Positions 11,461 through 24,628 of a stretch of DNA of 64,000 nucleotides are shown piece after piece. Origin of the DNA: Niebla homalea. Lineage: Eukaryota > Ascomycota > Lecanoromycetes > Lecanorales > Ramalinaceae. Below the pieces are notes generated by a model, which saw only the letters and a list, made by a program, of their open reading frames with translations, searched no databases and had not been told where the DNA came from. The stretch's first letter is position 1. Every line of letters starts with the position of its first letter. The stretch covers positions 1,116,001 to 1,180,000 of the forward strand of contig JAHGAU010000009.1 of NCBI GenBank assembly GCA_019925105.1, written 5' to 3'. Made by a program: the position numbers and the translations under genes.

Positions 11461-13870
11461 TTTATTAATACTTTATTTAAATAGGCTTAAAGAACCGTTA
11501 ACTCCGTATTAAATAAGTCATATAAAGGTCCGTACGGCGGTTTAACGGTAATTTCAATTATATAATTATATCCTATATACGTAAGGAGCTTACCGGCTTT
11601 TTCTATTGAAAAAATATCCGTATATTTAGATAGTTTGGCTGGTAAAGACGATCCCTTTATGGTTAAGTTACGGCCTATATAGCTCTTAATTACTCTTAAG
11701 TTAGCTTAACTCTTAAATAACGGGTTTATAATTATTAAAATATATATTACCGGCTCCTTTTTTAATATTACCGTGAATATATATAACTTATTAATTTAAA
11801 AAGCTTATTTATTAACTTTAAAATATTATTTCTTTTCTTTAAGGTTTAATTTAATTCTTAAATTAATTAAACCTGGTATCCTTAAGGTTATCGGCGGGCC
11901 TTATTTATTTATCGTATATATAATAATTTTCATTATTCCCGGTTACCCTTAATTATTGCGTATATAAAGCTTTAATAAGTAAATGCCGTAATAGAATATA
12001 TTATTATTATTTATTTAAATAGGCTTTAATAAAATCGCATTTTAAATATAAAATAAATCCATCTTTATTATAAAGTTCTAATTAATTATATTAATCTTTA
12101 CCTTTATATTAAGATAGATTTTTATACTTTTTTTTTTTAATATTATTAAAGAATATTTAATTTTTATTAATAATAGCTTTTTCCGAGATTAATAATTACG
12201 GCCCCTATATTTTAACGGAGCTTTTATTATAAGGCTAACGTTTCCTGAACTGTTTTCCCTTTTTACGTATAAAGTAAATCCGACCGCCTTTTATTCCTTC
12301 TTAAGTAATAAATAGCTTAATTTCTTATGCCTTTTTGCTTAATAATAATAATACGTTATATCAGAAAGGTCCATTTATTAACCCTATAAAGAACCTTAAT
12401 TCAGCGGCTAATTTATAAAGGATTTAAATTCTTTCCTTAAAAACTTACTTTTAATAATTTTCTTTTTATTTTTTTTTATAAAGAATAAACGGTTATATTA
12501 TTAAATTCAAAATAACTTATATATATAATAATTTTATTACGCGTAAAAAGAACCTTATTTAACGCTTATATTATTATATAACGTAATCGTTCTTTAAGTT
12601 TAGAAAATAAATAAATAATTTATTATTTTTCTATATACTTTAAGAATTAACTTTTTAAGGATATTATTTATACGTTAAAGCTATAAATTAATTACCCTTC
12701 ATTTTATTTTAAGTTTATATATTAAAGCCAGACTTTTATCTTTTTATTAATAAAGTCCGATATTAAGGAACTTAAAAATTTAATAAATTTTTTTTAAGTT
12801 AATATAAAATCGGGTCCGAGCTTATATTTATAATATATTTATAAGCCTTTAATCTTATTTTTTAAGGAGAATAAAGCTTATATAATATAGACGTAATTTA
12901 TATTATAATCGGAATTTAAGAAGAAAATTATAAAAACGTTTTTAATTTATTTTTAAAGCTCCTTAATACTTTTACTTTTATACTTAAGGAGTATAAGGAC
13001 TTTAATATAATTATAGGATTTTTTCTTTAAACTTTTAATTTAAGTTTTACTTATAATTTATTTATAGATATCCGGTAATATAAACTTATAATTAATAACG
13101 ATCGGATAAAACATTTTAACTTATACCGTACGGTTTAATAGCGATTTATACGTATTTTAAAAGTCTACGGAATAAGCTTTTAATATTTATTTATTTAAAT
13201 AAATAAATTATTTATAAAGCTTTACCTTATAAAGTTTAACTTAATAAATTATTTTATTTAATTCTTTTTCTTTCTATATAATAATAATATAAAGGCTTTA
13301 TTCTTCCTAATTATAATATACGTTTATAAAGGACATTTATTTTAAAGGAGGGAAATTTTACTTTAAAAGAATAAACGTAATAGACTTAAATCGTTATTTC
13401 TAACGTTTATACTTTTAAGGAAGGTTTAATACGGACTTAAACTATACCCGTTTCTACTTACGAAAAGAAGGTATAACGGACTTAAATCAGGATCTTTAAC
13501 GTTAATTTTTACCGTTAACGGTTACGGATTCCGATTTAAATAAAGATTTAAAAAGATTTTTTAAATTTAAAAGATAAAAAGTATAATATTTTCTTTTTCG
13601 GGTTAAGTTTCTTAACGTAAAGCATTAAAATCCATTATATTAATAAATATAATTTAAATACGGGAAATATACGGTTCTTTTCCCTTTTAATTATATATAC
13701 AATTTAATATTTCGGATTATTATTTTTTAAAAAGGTTAATAATAATTAAAATATTAAGTTAAACGTATACTTAAAGCTTAAGGGTAATATAATAATATAA
13801 AATATATATATAACCTTAATAAATAATATATTTAATAAGTAAATTAATTATTAAAGAAGTAAAAGGAAAA
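11461..13870 (-). pseudogene. Gypsy-1 gag and protease region, broken
   Basis: This is the upstream part of Gypsy-1 by position. It is heavily RIPed, with no open frame above background. I found no zinc knuckle or DSG-type protease motif that I trust. The stretch near 13330-13600 keeps somewhat more C and G. The assignment rests on its place between RT and the element's 5' end. Confidence 0.45.
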
Positions 13871-13879
13871 GTAGGAAGG

Positions 13880-14450
13880 ACAAGTATTAAGTATTCCTGT
13901 GGCCCAGCTACGCTAAGGTTACGAGGTAAGCACTAACCCCTATGTTGTTTCCTACCATAACAGCAGGCTAAACAGCAAGACACCTGCATACAACAATTAT
14001 AACGCGTCGTATATACTACCGATCACCTCCTTATATTATATATGTAATCCTTAGCTTCTAGGATATGTTTTGCTATGGATAATAGGTAGAATTATATGGA
14101 ATCGCATTAATAACTAGCTAATAAGCCAAAAAGTACCCAGTACCCAAAGCTCCAGGTATAGTATCCGTATTAAGCCTGCCAAGTTTACCCCTAAATCCCA
14201 GCCTAGCCCTGAACCTTAGCCCTAATTCCGAAAGCTATTAAAGCGGCTTTAAAGCCGCGTTAACTCGGCGTTAACTCGGCGTTAATACAACTTTAATACT
14301 ACTTTTCATATTGCGCGGCTAATACGATAACGTAACTTTAACTGCGCGTTATAAAAAAAGCGGAGTTCAAGGCGCTTGTATTTTGGAGCGGCTTCAGACG
14401 TCAAAGCGGCGTCAACTCGGTGTTTTCTACTCTATGGGCTTCGGTAAGGT
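13880..14450. other. Un-RIPed island between two Gypsy elements
   Basis: About 570 bp with ordinary CpA and TpG content, unlike both flanks. No open frame of useful length and no RNA gene were seen. The left part (13880-13998) may be the 5' LTR edge of Gypsy-1, since the minus strand begins TGTTGTATGCAGG at 13998. The right part holds a direct repeat: AAAGCCGCGTTAACTCGGCG near 14250 and AAAGCGGCGTCAACTCGGTG near 14403, with an extra GTTAACTCGGC unit in the first. The rest looks like low-copy DNA that RIP never recognised. Confidence 0.5.
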
Positions 14451-15360
14451 AATATCCTATAACGCGATTAACGTAAAAGATAAAATCTTTATCCGATTAC
14501 GCGTTAAAGATTTCTGGACCCGTAAAACTATTTGGGACAGATAATTATTTATCCTTATCCGTAATAAAGATCTCCTTAATTAAGATAAACGGTCGTTTAT
14601 CCTTATCCGCAGCAGGGATCTCCTTACTAGGAATAGACGGTCGGATAAGTATTATTTTTATTTACGATAGTACATAAACGTTTTCAATAATATCGTTTTA
14701 CCGATTTACGTTATGGACGAGGTCCGTAGGACGAAGGAAAGGCGTAAGGTCCATAAACGTAGGTTCCGGTCTACCCCGGATAAAGGGCAATAGTATAACG
14801 TTTTCGCCTAATTTATCGTTATTATCCAGTTAATTAAGTAATTTACTATATTAATCGTTTAAACGATAATTACTTAAAATACGTTCCCGAAATTTAGGTG
14901 AAATCTTTATTAACGCCGTAATAAATAAAGCGTTTAACTTTAAGTATTAATCGTTTTCCTAAATAAAAATATCTCTATTAATACTTATGAAACGGAATAA
15001 TATATCCGGGAGTATATGCTTTTTCTTAGGTTTATATTTAACCTTTAATTTAAATTATTAAAAAAACTAAAATAATCTTATAAAATAAACGTTTACCCTT
15101 AAAGTTAACGTTATTATTATAATTAATCGTTATTTCATAATATTTAATATTATTAAATAATCCGTTTAAATAATTATTAATTATTTAAACGATTCTATTA
15201 AGTACCTTATTTTTTTAAGTATCTAAATAAATCCCGTAATTTTTAATTCCGTCGATTAATAATTCTTTTCCGTTTAAGATAATAATCGGGATAAAAATAT
15301 AATTAATTTAATAAATATTCTTAAGGGTTACTTAACTTCCTATTATTTATCGTCCTTAAT
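14450..15360 (-). pseudogene. Gypsy-2 RNase H end, linker and integrase start, truncated
   Basis: A minus-strand frame runs for over 150 codons with only scattered stops. It reads LIKISPKFRERILSNYRLND, then LPFIRGRPEPTFMDLTPFL, and ends DFIFYVNRVIGYY. That order (post-RNase H segment, acidic linker, then the FHVNRxTGxRRLCI-type start of integrase) is known from a fungal Gypsy group. Homology stops after VNRVIGYY at about 14455, before the zinc-binding HHCC domain, so integrase is absent. The linker carries an in-frame 16-residue duplication. Confidence 0.8.
14548..14643 (-). repeat. In-frame 48-bp tandem duplication in Gypsy-2 linker
   Basis: Units 14548-14595 and 14596-14643 are each 48 bp. 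On the minus strand they encode RPSIPSKEIPAADKDK followed by RPFILIKEIFITDKDK. The first unit read is un-RIPed and the second is RIPed, but length and frame are preserved. Confidence 0.85.
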
Positions 15361-16450
15361 ATAGAATACGATAATATTAAACCCAAATTCCTTAAATACG
15401 TTTAAGTTAATTTATAAACAACGACTTAAATTAAAGTAAATAAGAACCGTTAAATTAAATAGAATATTTTAAAGGCTCTTAAATAAGGCTTTTTAAGCTT
15501 TTATTAAGGGCAAAGGAATTACTTTTTTAAATACGTACGCTTTCTAAGGATTACTTTTTATTAATTTATTTCTTAGAAGTTCGGTTTTAAGGTCCTATAA
15601 TAATTACGTTAATTACGTATAGAAGTAAACGTATTGCCTTAAATACCCGGTTAATCCGAGGTAATATTTTAAAGAACGGAATATCTTAGGGTAATTAATA
15701 TTATTAATTACTAATAATATTTCCCTAATAATAAATAGATTAAAAGAATTAACGTAACGTCCGAATAATTTAACATTAAAGTAACCGATAAATACTTTTT
15801 CCGGGCTAATCGATACGTTAAACTATTTAAAGAGTTAAAATACTTATATTAAGTACTATAAATATTCTTCGAATATATATAAATTAATAATAACGTTATT
15901 AATAAAGGTATAGGTAAAAGTATGGATAAAGCGTAATATTTTATTAATTTATCGTTAAACGTATATAATAAAGTTTATATAACTTATAATAAAGATACGG
16001 AACGTTTTTTATCCGTAATATATAATAACGTTAATAAGCTTTTATAATAATAAGTATAATCGTTATTAATAAAAAAACAATAATACGTTTAGAACAAAGA
16101 TATACTTATAATTTTATAGCGTTAATATAATATCCTTTTAAAGGGGTAATATATTAATATCGGGAATAAGCAATATATTAAAACCGCGGATATTAATAAT
16201 AAAGCGGCCCTTTTTCTCGCCGTTAAATAACGGGCGTTAAACTATAAATACCGGATAAATAATCGGTATTAATTAACTTATCCATTATAATCGACCTTAA
16301 AAATAAAGCTTATTAAATACTTTATTAATTACTTTACGTTTCTATATACCTTAAAAGTAGATTTAAGCTTTTCCGGAAATATATATTTCTTAATCGGAAA
16401 TATATATTTCTTAATCGGAATGAAACTTTAGCTTTATTTATTCTTCTTCT
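15361..16450 (-). pseudogene. Gypsy-2 reverse transcriptase and connection, broken
   Basis: The minus strand reads NINYPKIFRSLKYYLGLTGY and LRQYVYFY near 15700-15610. This is the tether between RT and RNase H of Gypsy polymerases. Upstream in the same frame are FNVSISPEKVFIGYFNVKLF and, near 15905-15880, FINNVII. The last is the RIPed FVDD-type catalytic box with both Asp codons now Asn. RT fingers extend toward 16.4 kb and are more degenerate. Confidence 0.85.
16380..16418. repeat. Short tandem duplication in Gypsy-2
   Basis: AATATATATTTCTTAATCGG occurs twice in direct succession, a 20-bp unit. Confidence 0.7.
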
Positions 16451-18206
16451 AAAACGTTAATAAATCCTTCATTTACTTAAATAGACGGGTATAAAGTAAT
16501 TAAGTCGGACAATTAATACGTAGTGTCCTAATTGCCGTATATTATAATTTTATTCGGTAATTTCTTTTTAAAAGTAAAAATAATTAAGGTTTTAAATATT
16601 ATCGATTGATTTAAGGCGCGGTTAAGGGCGGTAAACGTTTATAATATAGTAACTACTCCGAACTTAATAAAAGCTGTTTTTAATTATATTAATTTTCATA
16701 ATTTAATAGTTTTATTAAATCTGGAAGGTCCGCGTATTAAGTTATAGTTTACTTTAACCTAAAAATAATTCTCGTAATCCAATTTAAAGACGTATCTTAA
16801 ACGAAAACGTCGAGGTACCTGGATAGTTTAATCTAACTTATTTTTAGCTTAAATAATATGGGTCGATAAATTAATTAAATAAATATATAGGACGATATTA
16901 ATTTATTCGTCCGGGACGAAGAAAAAGTCTTGATTATTAGGGAGCGTTATATTTTTTACTGGGACTTATATACGCATATAAAATAAAATAATGATGTCCG
17001 TTTTAAAATATATTTTTTAATAAATATTCTATCCGTTATTACGTTATTTTACTTTAATAAAGATAATAACTTTATAGCTATTAATCTATACTTCTCCCTT
17101 AAAAATATTAAGGACAATTTCCTCGGGATTAATAATATTATTTATAATAAGTATTTTTACCCGTAAATCATTTATAACGTATAATTTACGCTTAATATAT
17201 ATTAAAGTAAATTTACTATCTCGGATACCTTATAGATAAATAAGGACGATAATATATTTATTTATTTTATATTTTATACTAGATAATCCCCGTATTTTAA
17301 GCGATATAAATATATTAAAGATTTTTACGTCAGGGATATTATCCTTTATGAATTATCGATTAATTAACGTAATATTATACTTAATATCCAGGTAAATATT
17401 ATTATCCTTTCCTTGGGGATTAAAACGTATTATCGTATATATATAGTTTTAAGCTTTATATATATATCCTGAATTTAGTTTTATAATTAACGTAAATAAT
17501 TCAATAATATCGATTTAATTAATATTAACTTAAATAACATTCATTTCTATTAACGGTATATACGGTTAATTAACTGGCTTAAATAAAATCGCGTTTTTAT
17601 AATGTTTTACTTCGCGTAAATATTTATATAGGTTTTTAAAGTAAAAAATATTTAATAATATCGATATAAAATCAATATCTTAATAAAATTAATAAATTAT
17701 TCGTTATTTAAGTAATCTTAAGGCTAAGAGCCGTTATCGTAATTAATTGGATCGCTATAATAAATATTATTGCCCTTTTAATTTTATCTAAAGTATTTAA
17801 ATCCTTCGGGATTATTAATTTCCTATTCAGATTATCCGTTTTTTAAAGAACTATTATTTTCTTTCTTATCCGTCTCTTTGTTTATAAATCCCTAATATAT
17901 TCATTTAAACAATTATCTTAAACGATTTTTTTCTCTTAAGTATTCCCGGTTCTAATTTTAATTCTATTTTTACTATTAATTAGAACCGGATACGTTTACG
18001 TTTACGTTAAGTAAAACTATAATTTAAAAAGGCTATCTATTGCTATTTAAGGGTAATTATCCTTATATAGGATAAGTATCTAGATAAAATTAATTATAAA
18101 GGTTTAATTAATTATAACCTTATTATAATATTTAATAAGCGGATTATCCGTATAATCAATTAAAAGGGAATCGTTTTTATAATTATTACCGCCGTATTAA
18201 TTATAG
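16451..18206 (-). pseudogene. Gypsy-2 protease region, broken
   Basis: The minus strand can be read from about 17950 to 16700. It includes NIINPEEIVLNIFKGEVWIN, then NNQDFFFVPDE, and IQVPRRFRLRYVFKL. This matches the stretch after the aspartic protease flap in a fungal Gypsy group, where a conserved protease-to-RT spacer carries DRDFLFEP and a VQIPRxxRLG segment. The catalytic DSG itself was not located. Copia-1 cut the element at 18206. Confidence 0.7.
18202..18206. repeat. Copia-1 target-site duplication (TATAG), left
   Basis: TATAG repeated at 24781-24785. Confidence 0.85.
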
Positions 18207-18358
18207 TGTTAAAAGTACTTACATTGGTTACCCGGCACTCAGGTAGATTAGATATGATCCGAAGCTAGACTTAATTGGGGTAGCCGGGATTTAGAAGTAC
18301 TTAGTCGCACTTCTATACATAGAGAATAATCAAGTAACTTATATTTTATATTTCAAGA
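18207..18358 (+). repeat. Copia-1 5' LTR
   Basis: 152 bp, TGTTAAAAG to TTTCAAGA. The outer part keeps CpA and TpG (ACATTGG, GATATGATCC) while the inner part is RIPed (TATATTTTATATTTCAAGA). Confidence 0.9.
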
Positions 18359-18372
18359 GGTTATAAGCCCGG
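18359..18372 (+). promoter_or_regulatory. Copia-1 primer-binding site
   Basis: GGTTATAAGCCCGG directly abuts the LTR. Its complement, CCGGGCTTATAACC, resembles the anticodon arm of initiator tRNA-Met (GGGCTCATAACC) once one TpG-to-TpA change is allowed. Copia of Drosophila and yeast Ty5 are known to prime from this internal site. Confidence 0.75.
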
Positions 18373-20700
18373 CCTCGCGATAGCGATGCCTTATAGGGAC
18401 ACCTTTTTTTTATTCAATTTTATAACTGTAATATAGAGATTTTATCGTGTAAAATATACTTAAAAAATAAAAGTATTTTACTTAAGAATATTATTAAATT
18501 ACGATCTTTAAGCTATAAAGTTAGCCAATAACTTAATAATCTGAAATTCTATAAGGATAAGATGCCCTAATTTTACCATTACCGGGGTATACGTATTTAT
18601 TAATTAAAAAGTATAGATACTTATTTCTTAACCTTATAAGTTAGCTATATGCCGGTACCTATATACCGGAAACCGGCTATATATAGGGGCCTCGGCTTTA
18701 TAATGTAAAGCGTTAAATGGAGCCTTAATAGGGGTTTTAATTGGGAAATTTCGACCTTAACTAAACTTTTTAAAGTCTAAACCCTTAAATCTTATAATTA
18801 TAATAAGAAATCTCTACCCGATCTAAACTCTCTTTATAACTTAAAGGATTTTTAACCCTATTCTGCCGCTAAGATCACCCAGTTAAGACCTTTTATAAGG
18901 ATTACGGAACGCTATAGAGTTAAAAAACTTTAAACTTTCACTTTTTATAACGAAAAATCTCATCTTTAAGATAAATTTTCATTTTTAAAACGGCAACTTT
19001 AATTATATAATAAGGATACGATTTTTTTACCCTTAAAATTACTTAATTAAGATTATTTTTAAGGATTAAATTTAAGGAGAAAGAAGTCTGTTTATTTAGA
19101 CCGAGATTCTACGTTTTAAAAAAAGGGAAATTAAGAATTAGTTATTAAATCCTTTATATTTTAATTAACCCGGAAAGCCACTTAATTTAATTAACGCCCG
19201 GAAGATTAAGGGTAAGGTAATTATAAGTGGAGATTATAGCCCTTAAAGTAAAGAACGGCAATTAATTATAGAAATTAACTCTCCGTGTTATATTAAATAT
19301 AAAAGAAAATAAGTAATTTTAAAAGGATATAAAAATAACCTGGATATCCGCGAAGTTTTAATTTATTATTAATTAAGATAGATTAAACTTTATTTAGAAT
19401 TTAGGCTTTATTATTAAAACCCTTAAGTATATTATTACTCTGCTTTATTAATACGGAAATCCTTTTATTGTTTTTTACCGTTAAGTTAAAAGTAAATTCT
19501 TCCGCTTTTACTTAAGAAACCTTCGGAAAGAAAACTGAAGGATTACTTAGGAAATAGCCGAAGACGTAAATAAAGAGTATTTACCCCCGTTTACGCCGAA
19601 GTTTTACGATAGCTTCGGCTTAGAGACATTTAAAAAACCTTTAATACCACCGCTTAATAAGTTAATTTTTAAGCTTTATTTAAGGGTAGAAGGCTAAATC
19701 CCGTTATTTAATACGGAATATCCCCTATTTTTAAACGACTTATTAATTAAGTATTAATCAAAATTTAAATTATTAAAGTTAGAAAACCCATCGGACTTCT
19801 TATTTAATCCCAGCTTTAAATTTAAATCTAATTAAGTAATTAATATTTCTTTACGTATAAATATTAATTTAAAGATTTTAAGTTCTTATTTTCTTATTAA
19901 AGATGACCTTTAAGATTAAAGACTCCGCCTCCGGGAGTTTCTCCCTTAATATAATTCCGTTATTGGTTAAGTAACGTTAATAAATATTATAATACCGGTA
20001 AATTAAAGACTAATTAATCCTTAATAACCTTTATAAGCCTATAATTGCTAAAGATAAACTTAAGGCTATTATAGTTATTAAAACTCACTATAAGGACAAT
20101 ATACGTTACCTTATAGATAAATTGGATACGATTAAAGAAATCTGGATTATTTTTATTACTTATTTTAAACCTTAAGGTTCAGGCTTATATATTAAGTTAA
20201 CCCGGGAGTTTAAAATGATAATAAAAGGTTTAAATGAAATAATCAATTAATTTACCCGTAAATTCCGTAAATATATTACCGAAATACTAATTATTAATAA
20301 ATTATATAAAGTCTTTAACTTAATAACCATTTAATTTTTCTTATTTAATCTTAATAATAGTTAATAATATTTTTATATTAACTTAATATAAAATTAAATT
20401 ATCCTAAATTAAAATTCTCTTAATTTTAACGAGGTTATATTAAAAGCTATTAATAAAGAACTGTAAATTAATATAGCCCGCGTTAATACTACTTTATAAT
20501 CTTATCCAGTAGCTTTAAAGGTTAATAATAAGTAGTCCTTTACTGAATATAATAGTCAGAAATATAATTATTATACCATAAAAGGTTATAATAATAGGCA
20601 CCCGGAAAGTAATTATTAAGTTTTTTACCCTAAGAAAAGGATTAAAACGTTATACCAGGGGTTAAAGAAACTAAAGATTAAGGAAGTTATTATTATTATA
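18373..20700 (+). pseudogene. Copia-1 gag, broken
   Basis: The leader and gag region show no long open frame. Near 20556-20620 the plus strand reads KYNYYTIKGYNNRHPESNY. This fits a CCHC zinc knuckle (C-x2-C-x4-H-x4-C) in which Cys and His codons became Tyr by RIP. Gag would form the particle and bind element RNA through this knuckle. The start codon is not identifiable. Confidence 0.7.
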
Positions 20701-23700
20701 CCGGTAAATCTATCGGTTCCAGGGGAAATCTATAGTATAATAAACGTAAATATTAAGTTTGGATATATAATAATATCCGTTAACCCAGTTAATTTATAAA
20801 AGTTAATAATCCTAAATAGCGGCTATAATAAGCATTTTTTCTATTAAAGAAAATTCTTTAATAACGACCTCCGGCCTTATTAAATAATATCCTTAAGGTT
20901 AAGTTTAATATAAATTAATTATACCGGTAGTATTAATACCGCTTAAGTAACCTATAATATTGACGGGAGGAAGGTAATAATTAAGTTTTTAAACTTTATT
21001 TACTCCTTTAATAATAAAGTAAACCTTTTTTTAAAGATTTAGCTTTTAAATAATAAAACTGAAATAATGACTTCCCGGGTTAAACGGATAATAATTAAAG
21101 GACCCGGTAAATTCATATACTCTTAATAAGGATAGTTCTTTATATTAAATCTTTAAGTATTACCTTAATTAATAATAGCGGTATTTAACGTATTAAACAA
21201 TATATTAACTTAATATATAAAGATAAAGTATTTTAACCTTTAGTTTATCGTTAAGTTATTTACGGTATTAATAAAAATATTTTTAAGTATAAATAAAAAG
21301 AGTAAGAAAAGCCCTTAAAGGAGGTAATATATATATATTACGCCTTTAATAAAATAATTTTTCGGTTTTATAAAAAATATTTTAAGTTAAAGATTATTCC
21401 GTTAAAGCTTATTTACTCGGACGTTATAAGGTTTATTAAGCCGGTAAGCTTTAATATAATTAAATATTTTATTACTTTCCGGGACGATTTTATTTATATA
21501 TTAAAAGTTTATTCGGTAATTTATAAGTTAAACGTAACCCGTAAATTTAAGCAATTTTAAGTTAAATATAAAACTATTAACCGGAAAATCAGGCGTTTAT
21601 AAGTAAATAATAAGGGTAAATATATATTAAAAAACTTTTAAGATTACCTTAAAGACTATAGTATTATCTATAAATTAACGGTATAAAGTAGCTTTAAATA
21701 GAACCCCGTAAATAAAAGATTTAACCGGGAAATTAAAGAACGGATTTATATAATAATTTATAATATAAACTTATTTAAGAATTTATAACCGGAAATTATT
21801 ATAATTATTAATTACCTTATTATGAAAGAATTTATATTTAATTTAAAAGGGAAGATTACCTTATATTAAACGTAATATAATTAAGAACCGGATTTATTAT
21901 ACTTATAAGTAATTAAATTATTAATATAAATTAAGATTATAAAATACCGGACCTTTTTAAATAAGAGGGCCGATTTATTTATTCTATTGGACTATAATAA
22001 TAAAATTATTAAGATATACCGGGTCTTTAACCCTTAAATATAAACTTTTAATAAGAAAATGAAATAATTCTATAACTTAAAGAACGGAAGATTACTCCGT
22101 TAAATAACTCTGATAAAAATATTTTAACGGAGAAAATTCAGCATTTAAAAAAGGATATATAGCCTTAATAAGTCCTTATTTTAAAAAAGAATTACGAAAA
22201 CCAGGGTTATAATAACGTTTTTATTAATAATATCTTAAACGATATACTTATAGGTAATATAATCCCGGTTAAGGAATAAGGAAATTACCCTTAAACTTAA
22301 TATAATTAAGATAAATAGCAGTTTAATAAATTACGGGAGGAAATTAAAATTATTTTCTAAAATAATTTTAAACTTAAAATCCTTAAGTATTTAAAGCTCT
22401 AGAATACATCCTTAAACCCGCTATTTATTTTTATTAATATAATTATTTTAAACGAAGAAAAGGATATTTATTACTTAACGTTAATATTATTTAAGAATAA
22501 GCCGGAATTATTTAAGTTAAAAACTTATTAAAAAGTTATAAAAGATACTTATTATAAAATAAATTAATAATTAATAGAAAAAGATAAATACGGCTCTTAT
22601 ATTAAAAATAATATTTAAATATTTATATTTAAGTATATAATACCCTCGGGTATAATTATTTTAAAGGAACGATAAATTTATACTCTTAAAAAAGGTATTA
22701 ACGGTTTAATTATTCAGTATAAAGCCCGTTGGGTAATCCGCGGTTACGAATAACAGGAAAATATTAATTATAATAAAATTTTCGTTTCTATAATTAAATC
22801 TATAAATTATAAGGTACTTTTTATATTAACGGCGGTTAATAATTAAAATTTAAAGTAAATAAATATAAAAATAATTTTTCTTTATAACTTAATTAAAAAA
22901 GAAGTTTATATAAAGTAACCTTATAATTAAGAAAAAAGCACTAATATATATTATAAACTTAATAAGGCCTTTTACGGATTAAAGTAATCCCCTTAATTAT
23001 AATATTATTATTTCTTTACCTTTATAGAAAAATAAAGGTTTAAGTTAATACTTACGGACTATTACGTATTTATATACCCTAGAAATAAGACGATTATAAC
23101 TTTTTACGTAGACGATATCTTAATTATTAATTTATCCAAGGAAGGTATTATAACCTTAAAAAAAATACTTAATAATTAATTCCGTATATCTAACCTAAGG
23201 TTAATCCACTATTACTTAAGTATAATTATTATAAGAAACCGTTAAAATAGAATACTCCGACTTAATTAAAAAATTTATATAGAAAGAATCGTTAAAGATT
23301 ATAAGTAATAGGATATTACCCTTATATATATCCTTATAGAGTTAAAGTATAAGCTGGAGTTTATATTTAAAGGCTATAAGGCCGACTTAATTTTCTGGAA
23401 GAAATATTAATTAACCGTAAGTTTTTTAATATATATTATACTTAAAATTCGCTTAAATATCGTTTATTTTATCTTAATAATTAATTAATATATTTTAAAT
23501 CTTATTAAATATTATTAGAAATTAATAAGAAAAATTTTACGTTACCTTTATATTACCGTTACCTTTTAATTAATATATTGGGGTAAATTAAAAGCTTTTA
23601 ATAATTATATTAACTCCGATTTTATCGTAAATTTAACCCGGAGGTCTATTACGGATTACGTATTTAATATCGGAAGTACCGCGATTAACTAATAATTTAA

Positions 23701-24628
23701 GCGTCAAGTTATAATTACTTTTTTTATTTATAAAGCGGAATATATAAGATAAATATAAATAATTAAAGAAACTTTATAATTTAAATAACTTTTAAGTAAA
23801 ATTAAACCGTATTAAGCTAGGAACCTCTTTACCGTTATTATTTACGGAAATAATTAAGGCGTTATAACTTTCGTTAAAAACCCCGTATTCTATATTTGGA
23901 TTAAGTATATAAATATTTAATAATACTGGCTTTAAGAAGTTATAAAAGATAACCGGATGGATTTAAAATATATCCCGACATATAAATAAATCGTTAACAA
24001 CTTAATAAAGCCTTTATTATATTAACTTTTTAAGGGATTCCGTAAAATATTTAACCTTAAAGTACCCCCGGAACGTCTTTATACTGATTAAAGCCTCGCT
24101 GATAATATTAATAACCTTATAGCTTTATTTTTAAGCTATTTAAGGTAAGCTTTAAGTTATTTATAAAAGGAGTTTTTAATTACTTATAGGGAGGTTATTA
24201 TTAATCTTAAGGAATCTGAGAATACGTTTTAATGTAAATTTAATGTATAAAATAAAAAAATTAAAAAAATATTTTAAAAAAAAAAGTAAATCATAAAAAA
24301 CGATATTTACCCCGGAGTATACCCGGACGAAATCACGTACCCCGGGGGGTTACTAAAAGATAATTTGAGATATAGGGGAGCTTATTGTCGCCGCGCCGGC
24401 TTTATAACTTAGGGAAGTAAGTAATATATATTCAGAGTAATAAGTACAATCTTTTAAGGTATTTTATAGTAAAAGATTACCGCTATAAAAGAGCTTTAAT
24501 AGCTTATAGAAAATATTACTTAAATAAGGTATACGTTATATAAAGATTAAAGCTAAAAAATAGTAATAAAATATAATATTATAAATAAATAATTATATAA
24601 ATAATATATATTAAAGCTCGAAGGGGAG
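20701..24628 (+). pseudogene. Copia-1 pol: protease, integrase, RT, RNase H, broken
   Basis: Domains in order. The protease shows LNSGYNKHFFY near 20815, where the DSG triad has become NSG. Integrase spans about 21.1-22.4 kb and is degenerate. RT opens with YKARWVIRGYE near 22705 and continues through LFILTAVNN and INIKIIFLYN. The catalytic box YVDDILI at 23105-23125 is intact. RNase H follows to about 24.2 kb. The undamaged YVDD is unlike the other pol remnants here, where it reads YINN or FINN. Many stops elsewhere still make the gene dead. Confidence 0.88.

Larger units (their letters stand above)
6997..13870 (-). mobile_element. Ty3/Gypsy chromovirus (Gypsy-1), split by a TRIM element
   Basis: This is a minus-strand Gypsy element read from about 13.87 kb leftward. 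Reverse transcriptase, RNase H connection, integrase C terminus and a chromodomain can be followed in order through RIP stops, with gag-like sequence toward 13.8 kb. The TRIM element at 9922-11036 sits immediately after the RT catalytic box. The LTRs were not resolved. The 5' outer LTR edge may lie at about 13998, where the minus strand starts TGTTGTATGCAGG inside less-mutated DNA, but no matching 3' LTR was found near 7.0-7.2 kb. The order RT-RH-INT-chromodomain separates it from Copia elements. Confidence 0.8.

Noticed and set aside
15000..18200. A host or Starship-captain-like gene on the minus strand
   Set aside because: The frame resolves into Gypsy protease spacer, FINN catalytic box and YYLGLTGYLRQ connection. 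I see no tyrosine recombinase motif.
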